Below are positions 9,684-18,323 of a stretch of DNA of 22,294 bases, in pieces (position 1 is the first letter of the stretch; each line of letters starts with the position of its first letter). The notes below the pieces were generated by a model. It made no database searches. It saw only the letters and a list, made by a program, of their open reading frames with translations, and was not told the origin of the DNA. The position numbers and the translations under genes are program-made. The stretch is from Acanthamoeba castellanii str. Neff (taxonomy: Eukaryota > Discosea > Longamoebia > Acanthamoebidae), in the NCBI RefSeq assembly GCF_000313135.1, contig NW_004457673.1, positions 18,568 through 40,861 of the forward strand. The letters are read 5' to 3'.

Positions 9684-12600
9684 TCATGACCGCGACGATC
9701 TGGTCTTGGCTACGCCCGGCGCTCCGGGCAGACCGTACTGGTAGAAGAGCGTCGCCGCGCTCAGCAGGAAGGGTCCCACAATAAACCACTGGAAGATGGA
9801 AGTGATTGTGCCAATCAATTGTGAGCGACTGTCATACGTCGAGCTGAGCCGGAAGGAGGGGCTTTCGTACCTTGAGTGTTCGCGCGAAGTTGGCGTTGCA
9901 CTGGATAGTGAAGCTGTCGTGCCACTCCTCGCTCACCTTGTTCATGCCCACCAGTTCCACTCCGATGGAGTTGCTCACCGTGCTGTGATAACAGAATCAG
10001 TCAAGCTCAACTTCGCCGCGGGGGCATTACTACGTACGCTGGCACGTCCAGAGCGACTGAGTAAGCGCCCGGATCCGCGTAGGTCGTCTCCAGCACCTTC
10101 TTACCGCCCACGTAGAACTAAGCGAACACACACCGCACACACACACAGGGAATCAGACGTCAGCCCAGGCTGATGATTGTGGCAGCGGTTTGGAGGGGCG
10201 AGGCGTACGGTGAGATGGTAAGGGGCGAGCGGCGTCTCTGCGTTGTCGATGATGCGGAAGGGCACGGTGAAAGTGCGACCGGTGACCTGGCGATACCTCT
10301 CGCCCTCCACGTAGATGCCGTACTCGCCACCCATGCGGCCCTGCCCGTTGCCTCGCCTGCAAAAATAAAATTCCAAAATGAGAAACAAATATATAGAATA
10401 AAACAATTAATTAATTAATTAATTAAACAAAAAAAAAAATAATAGCCACGTACACCGCGGCGAGAGGCAGCAGCGGAAGCGAGGTTGTGAGGGCGAGCAG
10501 GCGGCCTGAGGTGGTGGCCACCACCAAGTGGACCTCACCGTTGCCCAGCAGGTCGTCGGCCAGCACCATGCCCAGCCTGCTCACAAGTGGCCACGCGAAC
10601 GGACGAACGCGCATAGTCAGCAATGAGTCGCGCGAGAGAACACGTGTGTTGGCTGATGGTACGAGTAGTGGCCGATGTCGATGCGCTCGATGGCCGGGGT
10701 GAGCGGGTGGATGAGGTAGAGGATGCCGTTGTCGCCCGTGACGATGATCAAAAGGCCGTCGTCGGCGTCCCTCGTCCGCGGGAGCAACAGCGGGCGGTCG
10801 TGGATGCCCGCCTCCAGCCGCATCGGGAAATTCTTCAACACCTTGCCCGTCTTGGCGTTCCTGTTGTTCCACACGCAGTGCATGTCGGCGCAGGATCAGT
10901 GAATATTGCTCCTCGCTCTGCACGTTTAAGGCTGCGACGTACCAGGCCCACACATGTCCGAGCTCGGTGGCCAGCACGATATCGATTTGGCCATCACCGT
11001 CAATGTCGCCCACCGACGGACCCTGATGAATTATCCATAATAAAATAATGGAATAAATAAATGAGAATTCAGATATGGATAAATGAAAAAAAGACAAAAG
11101 AATTGGATTAATAATAAAGGAAAAATGAATAAAGAATAAAGAATAATGAATAGATCGCGTACCACATGAGATGATGGGGTGAATTGGGCGCTCCACAGCT
11201 CCTTGCCCTGGTGGTCGAAGACGGCCAAGTTGCCGTTGATGTCGTTGGCGATGATGTCGAGCTTGCCGTTGCCGTCCACGTCGTGCATGGCCACGCGGCC
11301 GTGGATGCTGTCCATGGAGATCGGGAACTGATCGTCGTCCCTCACCTTGCCCGTCTTGCCCTCGAGCAGGTACAGCACGCCCAGGCCGGTGCCCACCAGA
11401 ATCTCGACGTTGCCGTCGCCCTCGATGTCGCCCACGCTCGGCGACTCGTAGATCTGGTGGTGGTTGCGCCGTGTGAGCTAAAGAAGAAGAAGAAGAACGA
11501 AGAAGAACGAAAAAGAACGAAGAAGAACGAAGAAAGCGTACGTAGGGAGAGTAGGCGCGGTCGGCGAAAGAGAGGTCGAGCGGGGTGTGCCACTTGAGGG
11601 TGCCATTGGGGAGGTTGAAACACACAACTCCGCTGGACGCGTATTTGCTGTCGTCGGCGCCCTGCTCCTCGGCCCGCGCGCTGTAGTTCGTGTTCACACA
11701 CACACACACACACACACAAACGCACGCACACGCACACGCACGCACACACACGCACACGCGCGCGCGCGCGCACACACACACCGTCACGTCAGACTAGTCT
11801 GCCTTCGGGCTCAGCTTTCTTTTGTGCGCAGGTGGAAGAGGACAACTTACGCGTAGAGGTAATAGGACACGGCGACCACGAGGTCGTCGAGGCCGTCACC
11901 ATCGACATCGCGTACGACTGCATCCACCATGCGAACATACAGGAGATGACGTCAGCACTTTCTCCCATAGTATTTATCAACTACTCATAAATCAGTGTAA
12001 AGGGTCGCGTTGCGCGGCGTACCGGGTTCGGCGAGGACGTGCGGGTCGAGCACTACGACGTTGTCGTCGGGCTCGGGGATGGCGAACTTCTTGGCCGGCC
12101 GGACGCGATTGAGTCGCTGCTCGCCCATCATGTTCTCCTTGTCCACTGGAAGGAACAGCTGAAGCAAGATATATACACCCAGCGTTAAGCTGATGTTCGC
12201 ACACACACACACACACACACGCACGACACACACCGCACGCGGACGTACGTCGAGGCTCTTGATGCCAGCGGCAGGTAGCCAGCCCTCGAATCCCTTCCAT
12301 ACGGCGTCTTCGGGCTCCTTCTCCGCCTCCACGGCGCTCGCGCCGGGCGAGCTCTGCGGTACGGGCGAGGTTGTTCTGGGCGGCGAGCCGATGTTGGGCA
12401 CCGGCGGGTTGGGCGGGAGCGGCGCGCCGGGCGGCTGGTCGAGGCCGATGCCCAGCCCCGTGGCGAAGTCGCGGCTGATCTGGTGGACCTTCTTCGCGGC
12501 CCGGTCGGGGTCGCGCACGTAGAGCGAGAGCGAGGGCAGCACGTTGCGGGACTCGAGGCCGTCGAACCAGCCGCGCGGGACGGGCAGGTGCGGGATCTCG

Positions 12601-13478
12601 AACGGCGGATAGGCGAGGGACCACCCGCTCTCGTGCCACACCCGAATGTTCCCGTCCTCGCCCACCGTCACCACCTCCTCACGACCGTCTGTCGACAACC
12701 AACCATTATCAGACACAGCTCGTGTTGCGTGGTGTGGGGTGTGTGTGTACCGCCGGAAATGTCGTGCATGGCCATGAAAACGGGACCAGTGCCGCCGTGG
12801 TTGAATGCTGTAGGACGTGATGAGCAGCAGGCCATACAGGGAGCGAACACCACGGGAGGGGTGGAGTTGGGAGGGGCACGTAACTGGGTAGGCGGCGGCC
12901 AGTGCGTGCATCGAAGCTTTCCACGCGGCCACCGGCGCTCACTAGCACCTGCTTCGTGCCATCGCTACACATTTGTGCCCAAACGCGTGTTGTGTGTGTG
13001 TGAGTGAGAGAGGGAGGGAGCGCGCGCGAGCGAGTAGGGAGTGTGCGTGTACCGGTAGAGGTCGACGATGCTGGGCGTGGAGCGCGAGGGTCCGCTGAGG
13101 CTCACCTCCCACAGCAGGTCGGTATCGACGTGCCATGTGCCATCTTCAGCCGTCTTTGTGTGTTGCTTCTCCTCTGCTCCACTTGGTTCCGTGTAGCGCC
13201 ACAAATCGAAAAGCAGTAATCATTTGAATCGATTTACAATAAAATGCAATAATACTGTAAATGGAGGCCGAGGAGTACAAGATGAGATCGAGAGGATTGA
13301 GTGGGGTTTTCTCGCGGAATGGATTGGGAACGTAGATGGCAAGCTCATTCTTGGTCTGCGTGGGTTGCTCGTCCACGCGCGGCTCCTGTGCCACGGCGAA
13401 GGAGCCGCACAGCAGCAAGACCAGCAGGCCACCCAGGAGTGCCAGCCCGCCAGTGAATCGCCTGCTGTGGCTCTTCAT
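9684..13478 (-). CDS. DEX1-like FG-GAP/VCBS repeat membrane protein
   Basis: Sixteen minus-strand exons: 13478-13279, 13181-13053, 12964-12885, 12807-12751, 12688-12249, 12158-12023, 11917-11851, 11680-11542, 11453-11163, 11022-10943, 10860-10663, 10576-10454, 10356-10209, 10117-10038, 9982-9871 and 9788-9684; 794 aa. The order of segments matches plant DEFECTIVE IN EXINE FORMATION 1: N-terminal signal peptide (about 1-31); beta-propeller blades; a Pro-rich insert (about 239-270); then acidic calcium-binding-type loops DVDGDG (351-356), DIEGDG (425-430), DVDGNG (474-479) and DIDGDG (519-524); MVLADD blade; membrane-proximal beta domain; and one C-terminal helix (about 761-778) with a short basic tail. 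It is therefore predicted to be a type I endomembrane or surface protein with an integrin-alpha-like propeller. Plant DEX1 acts in pollen-wall patterning; a role in the amoebal surface or cyst wall is only inference. The first exon-exon junction is the least certain: the acceptor at 13182 was chosen on phase. An upstream in-frame ATG at 13493 is possible. Confidence 0.9.
10405..10424. repeat. (AATT)n tract in intron 12 of the DEX1-like gene
   Basis: Five tandem AATT-type units lie in an AT-rich intron, in sharp contrast to the GC-rich flanking exons. Confidence 0.8.
11694..11785. repeat. Alternating purine-pyrimidine tract (CA)n-(CACG)n-(CG)n
   Basis: About 90 nt in intron 7 of the DEX1-like gene run from pure CA dinucleotides through mixed CA/CG to an uninterrupted CGCGCG core at about 11757-11770, then back to CA. 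Nearly every step alternates pyrimidine and purine, which is the classic Z-DNA-prone pattern. Confidence 0.9.
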
Positions 13479-13602
13479 CTTCTCTCGTCCCATCCACAAC
13501 CGAAGAAAAACAATAAAAAAAAGTTCTATGACGTCAGCAGCCTTGTCGACGAGATTAAAAATAATATTAATTCGATCGGCAGAACCGCACAGATCACAAA
13601 AG
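13479..13602. promoter_or_regulatory. Putative bidirectional promoter between DEX1-like and SOD genes
   Basis: Only 124 bp separate the two divergent ATG codons, so both core promoters and 5' leaders must share or overlap this segment (if there are no upstream non-coding exons). It is AT-rich (about 13508-13575) compared with the flanking coding DNA. No clear TATA or CCAAT box is evident. Function is inferred from geometry. Confidence 0.55.
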
Positions 13603-16136
13603 ATGAGTTCAGCAGCTGCACTGCTAACGATTAGCGTGGCGCTCCTCGCGCTCTTGACTTTCTCGAATGCTCAGCCATGTACGTAAAGTGATTTTCGTAC
13701 GATGATGAATGAATTTACAAATCAAGTTGGCCTCTTTCTCATTTTCTCACCACATCATTACTTCCTTCTTTTTCATGTTGGGGTTTGTGGGCCTCCAACT
13801 ACTACTGCAGTCCGCGCGCAGTGCGTGTTCACCCCCACGACCGACTACGGCAAGGCGCTCAACATTCGCGGCCACCTCTCCTTCTACGCCGCCACCCTGG
13901 GCGACGTACGTGGACATCACCACCCATCACCTTTTCTTGTCGCTGCGACTCACCATCGACTTCAGGTGCGCGTAGGAGCGCAGATCACCGGCAACCTCGG
14001 CACCGCCGAGTATGCCATCAGCATCAACGACGTGCGTTTCGTGTGTATGCGCGCGCGCGTGCGCGCGGTGGTTCGTGTGCGTGTGCGGCGATGACTGCGC
14101 GTGTGGTGATTCTCAAGCACCGCCCGGCTTTGGCAGTTCGGCGACATGACGAACATGAAGACGGGCGAGTCGGCCGGTTCCCGTTTCATTGGCGCTGGCA
14201 GCAGCTCCCACGGCTGTCCGCCCAGCCCGGAGCGCCGTGCTGGCGACCTGGTACCCTCACACCACGAGCCGTAGAAGAAGAAGATGGAAGAACAAAGAAC
14301 GAAGTAGAACGAAGAACGAAGAATGGTTATTGGCGAGGTGAAGTATCGTGAATGCCACACGAAAAGAGACGGAACCAACTACTAATGTTTCTTTCACAGG
14401 GCAACTGGCCTGCGAAGGACGGCGTAATCGATGCCTCCCAGAACGTCAGCTTGGTCGAGCTGGTCGACGAACAATAGTACTCACAGCTCTCCTGTATGCC
14501 ATTTCCACTTTTATTCTCACGACACGACCAACGACACGACACGACACGACACGACACGACACGACACGACACGACACGACACGACACGACACGACCAACG
14601 ACACGACACATGGCGCGAACAAAGCTCGATTGTGGGCCTGTCCGCGGTGCTGTACGCCAAGCCCGACAACTGCAGCGACCCAACAATCCCCGACAGCAAC
14701 CGACTCGCCGTGTGCGTGATCGGCATCGCCAACTCCGATAACAACCCCTCGCTCAGTATACGCCATCCACTGCTTCTCACGTCTGCATCACTAGGTCGCT
14801 CACAATCTGTGTCGTGTGTGTCGTGTGTGTCGTGTGTCGTGTGTGGTGTGTGTCGTGTGTCGTGTGGCGGATAGACGCTAATCCGAGCCTCGCGAGCGCG
14901 GTGGCCGTGCTGCAGCCCACCACGAACTGCGACGCCAGCTGCTCCGGCACCGTCTGGATCTTGGCCACTTCCCAGGTCAAGTCCTCGCCCCTCCCTCCGG
15001 CGCTTCGCCTCTGCTGCGAGTCTCACATTCTTAACTCCGATCTGGTTCCGAACACGTGGGCAGGGCGTGCAAGTCGTGGCCAGCGTGGCCGGTCTGAAGG
15101 CCGGCGCCAAGCACGGGTTCCACATTCACCAGGTATCTGAAATATATATCTTTGTTTATTTAGTTATTTAGTTATTCACTGATTTTAACTGCAACAACCA
15201 ATTATTTTGCAGTATGGAGATCTTTCGCTCAATGACGGCACCAGCGCTGGCGCGCACTGGAACCCGAACGGCCGCAACCACGAGCTGCCCGGAACCAACC
15301 CCCGCCACGTCGGCGATCTGGTTCGCCCCCCTCTCTTGCTCTTTCCATTTATACGCATGGACCAACCAATTGCACGCCTGGAAATCAATTGGGTTGCAGG
15401 GTAACATCCAATCGTTCGATGCCCATACCGGGCTCGGGTGGTACAACTTCACCGACGCCAACATCCCCAACGTCTACTCCCTCCTCGGCCGCTCCGTACG
15501 TTCTTGTTTTTTTTTGTTTTTTGTTTTTTTGTTTTTTGTTTTTGCTCCTCCGCCCTGACACGTGGTCACCTCAGGTGGTTGTCCACGCCGACGTCGATCA
15601 CGGCTCTGGCGCCGGCTGCGATCAAGCTGGTACTCGTGTCGTGTGGCGTGCATGTGTCGTGCATGTGTAGTGTGTCGTGTGTCGTGTGTCGTGTCGTGTA
15701 GTGAGTCAATAATCCTCATAAAAGATTAATAGGAACGGCGGGCAAGCGGCTGCTGATCGGCGTCATCGGTGTGGCCAACACGGCCACCCTGCCGCCGGCG
15801 CAAGTGCCCATCACCGTCGACAACAAATACGAGAACCTCCCCTGCGTCACCTCCCCCTCGCCTGCCCCCAAGCCCCCGAGTACGCTCACCACTTTGCACG
15901 CACACGCACACGACCGCACACGCACAACCGCACACGCACACGACCGCACACGCACACGAACTAAATCGTTGATGTGGGGCGCAGCCGAGGACAACAGCGG
16001 ACTGAAGACCGGTCTGGCGATCGGGTGGGTGCTGGTGGGCGTGCTGGCGCTGGTCGTCATCCCCGGCATGATCGCCTACTACTGGCTCAAAATCCGGCCC
16101 GGTGCCGGCGGCGGCGAGTTCTACCGCAGCGTCTAG
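13603..16136 (+). CDS. Membrane-anchored tandem Cu/Zn superoxide dismutase-domain protein
   Basis: Thirteen exons: 13603-13678, 13811-13905, 13966-14031, 14137-14250, 14400-14476, 14625-14755, 14875-14975, 15064-15132, 15213-15320, 15400-15495, 15575-15629, 15733-15879 and 15985-16136; 428 aa. Order: signal peptide (about 1-24), SOD domain 1 (about 28-185), SOD domain 2 (about 190-345), Pro-rich stalk (about 365-378), one transmembrane helix (about 389-411) and a 17-residue tail. Domain 2 keeps all metal ligands and the guide arginine: His240, His242, bridging His258, His266, His275, Asp278, His315 and Arg335. It should dismutate superoxide outside the cell or in vesicle lumens. Domain 1 has Ser76, Asn78, Arg95, Arg113 and Tyr153 at the corresponding sites, keeping only His104 and Asp116, so it is almost certainly not catalytic. 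Both cysteines of the usual intrasubunit disulfide appear absent from domain 2. The polar tail after the helix argues against a GPI anchor. It is head-to-head with the DEX1-like gene. Confidence 0.93.
14519..14609 (+). repeat. (ACACG)n pentanucleotide minisatellite in SOD intron 5
   Basis: About 90 nt of a 5-nt CGACA unit fill the 14477-14624 intron. Each end of the array carries the variant unit containing CGACCAACGACA, as in aquaporin intron 6. Another intron of the same gene (about 14812-14870) carries the opposite-sense GTGTCGTGT type, and 15898-15958 carries CACACGACCG units. Confidence 0.9.
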
Positions 16137-16282
16137 GCGGGCCAGTTGTTTCTTTTTCTTTGATCAAAACCCAAAGACTCTCATTTCCTCGCAGTTTCTT
16201 GTCTTTTTCTCTGTGCCTTTTCTTGTGTAGCACCCACACCCACTTCTCTGTTCAGACTACGCGTAGTACAACTACAGACTGC

Positions 16283-18018
16283 ATGGGGCGGCCAGCGCTG
16301 AAGATTTTAGTGGTATTGGCGACAGTGGCGGCTGTCGTTTGCAGTCTGCCCCACCAGGGCGAGGCGGAAGATGTGACGTGGTTCCAGGGTTTCGAGAACT
16401 CGTCCTCGTCGGCCCCGGACTTCGACGCCCACGCAAGACTGGCGGCCTGCCGCAGTCTTGTCGCCACGCCCGCCCCCGTGCGAGTCATCGACTGGAAGGA
16501 CCCTCTGTTCGTCATATGGTTCCCGCCCGCCAGCAACAGCAGTTTTGAGCATGAGTGGCTTGAAGACACCATCCTCGCTAAAGTCAACAGGTGGCGCCCA
16601 CGTCATGTGTGTGTGTGTGTGTCACGTGTTCTTACCACGCGTGTGTGGTGTGCCATTCTCTGACTCACATGTTGGTGCACAGGCCCGTTATCTATCACTA
16701 CCCGGAAGGGTGCCACCTCAACGTCCGTTATCGTGGAACGCATGTGCCTAAGCACGTCCTCTACGTCATTGGGGCCGGTACACACGAGTAGCCGCGCTTG
16801 GATCTACAACGTTCGTCGCGCTCACCATCAGTTTGCCTGTGTGCGTGCGTGCGTGCCTGCGTGCGCGTGCGTGTGCGTGTGTGTTTTGTTGTTGTTGTTT
16901 AGCCCGAGCGCCAGAGAGCCTGGCGCAGTGCCTGGAGGAGGCTCATGCACTGCGGGCGAAGCCAAACAAGAGCGCTGATGAAGCGCTGATGGCGCAGGCA
17001 CGGATCGGGCTTGTGCATCTGAGCGACGAGCACATCGGTTTTGCGGACCTCTGCTCTGCCGAAGACTCCATTGAAGCTCCCATTAGCCACACAAGGTCAT
17101 TCACGCACACGCACCACCGCACACACACTACCGCACACACTGCCACACGCACACCTGACCATTTGACATCGCAGCACAGATGCGACTCGCGGATCGTGCT
17201 GCTGTACCCGCTGGTGGACTACGTGCTTCGCAACCACTGGCACCCGAAGCTGAAGGTTTACGGCGACAAGGTTCGGTGGTTTCCACTGGGCCACGGGTCA
17301 GGTATGTAACAAAAAAATGCATCACGCCAAGCGAGTGCGTGCATGAATGAATGAATGAAGTCAATGGTGTTCGCAGGCTTCGGGCGCCCGGCATCGAACG
17401 CGATCCTGCCGGCTAGCCATCGGAAGTTCCGGTGCAGCTTCCGCGGGGCCAAGTGGGAGAACCGAAGGGAGTTCATCAACGCCATCAACAGCTTCGCGGC
17501 GCAAGGCCGGCTCAACTGCCAGATCACCTGGACTGGCGACTTCAACAAAGGTGAGCCATGGCGAGCGGAGTGGAGGGAAGAGAGAGAGAGAGAGAGTCGT
17601 GCTCAGCACTTGTGTGGTTGATATAATGTTCCACAGGTCTTCCGGTGACCGCCTTCCGGAAGGAGCTGCTGGCATCGGCGTTTGCTCCTTCTCCTCCGGG
17701 CCTCTACAACCCCGATTGCTTCCGTATCTACGAAGCCATGTTCGCCGGAGCCATTCCGATCATACCTCGTCACTTCCAGTTTGAACCTCTGGGAGACCAT
17801 CCCCTTCCCATGGTGACCTCATGGTACAGTGCAAACACAACTGACACAACACAGCCTATTTTCCTCTCACTGCTGTCATTCACAACAGGAGCCAGCTGCC
17901 TGAAACCATCGAAAGGTTGGAAGCAGAAGGCGTTGACGTTGTGCAACAGCGTGTCTTCTCCTGGTGGCACAGCTTTGTTGCAGGACTGCAGACAGAGATA
18001 GCTCTTGTTATTGCATAA
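16283..18018 (+). CDS. Exostosin/RXYLT1-like glycosyltransferase
   Basis: Exons: 16283-16590, 16683-16777, 16903-17095, 17180-17301, 17377-17550, 17637-17823 and 17889-18018; 402 aa. An N-terminal hydrophobic segment (about 5-23) is a signal peptide or signal anchor, so the enzyme should face the ER/Golgi lumen; Asn-Ser-Ser sequons near 51 and 92 suit that. Landmarks in order: VHLSDEH (172-178), a YPLVDYVLRNHWHP segment, FPLGHGSGF, CSFRGAKWENRREF, and the conserved C-terminal block with FRIYEAMFAGAIPI (326-339) preceded by a Pro-Pro-Gly loop. These match the exostosin-like / ribitol-xylosyltransferase (TMEM5) group, including the final WW.S...LQTEI helix. The sugar donor and acceptor are unknown; dystroglycan, the human enzyme's target, is not expected in an amoeba. 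It follows the SOD gene by 146 nt in the same direction. Confidence 0.85.
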
Positions 18019-18165
18019 TTCTGACCACAAACTGACGAGGAATTGAAATGTTGTGCTCCTGGAAGTCCTGGCCACAAAGAAGGAGTATGGTGTGGATGTG
18101 TGCAGGCGTGGATAGAAGGTGCATCGTGCGTGTGCGTGTGCGTGTGCGCCCACATACGCAGGATA

Positions 18166-18171
18166 AATAAA
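18166..18171 (+). promoter_or_regulatory. Poly(A) signal of glycosyltransferase gene
   Basis: A canonical AATAAA hexamer lies about 150 nt after the TAA stop, followed by a T-rich stretch. Confidence 0.6.
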
Positions 18172-18203
18172 ATGATTTTAATTTTATCCTCTTATTTTCT
18201 TGG

Positions 18204-18209
18204 TTTATT
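18204..18209 (-). promoter_or_regulatory. Poly(A) signal of kinesin gene
   Basis: AATAAA on the minus strand lies about 115 nt past the kinesin TGA and faces the glycosyltransferase signal. Confidence 0.55.
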
Positions 18210-18323
18210 TTATCTAAGCTGTGCCACCAGGTTTGTTACTTCCTGATGTTGCACTGCAATTGTTGATGTGAAGCAATGGTGTGTACATTCGCCGACATGT
18301 TGGGGCTCGCCACGTTGTGTTCA

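Larger units (their letters stand above)
18019..18323. other. Convergent 3' region of glycosyltransferase and kinesin genes
   Basis: Two poly(A) signals point at each other: AATAAA at 18166-18171 on the + strand (glycosyltransferase) and TTTATT at 18204-18209, which is AATAAA on the minus strand (kinesin). With cleavage a few tens of bases downstream, the two transcripts would meet or overlap around 18175-18205. A GTGTGC repeat lies at 18126-18148. No gene is seen in the interval. Confidence 0.6.

Noticed and set aside
10423..11787. A 454-codon open frame on the minus strand
   Set aside because: It reads through at least three introns of the DEX1-like gene and starts in Cys/Val-rich translation of a CA repeat; the spliced model fits the family far better.
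13261..13278. Very short intron (24 nt) ending at the TTTACAG near 13255 in the DEX1-like gene
   Set aside because: It would be shorter than any other intron here and leaves the downstream frame wrong; the 97-nt intron 13278-13182 restores phase, though this junction remains the weakest.
14519..14609. CRISPR-like array
   Set aside because: The repeats are contiguous 5-nt units without unique spacers, lie within a eukaryotic intron and are plain minisatellite.
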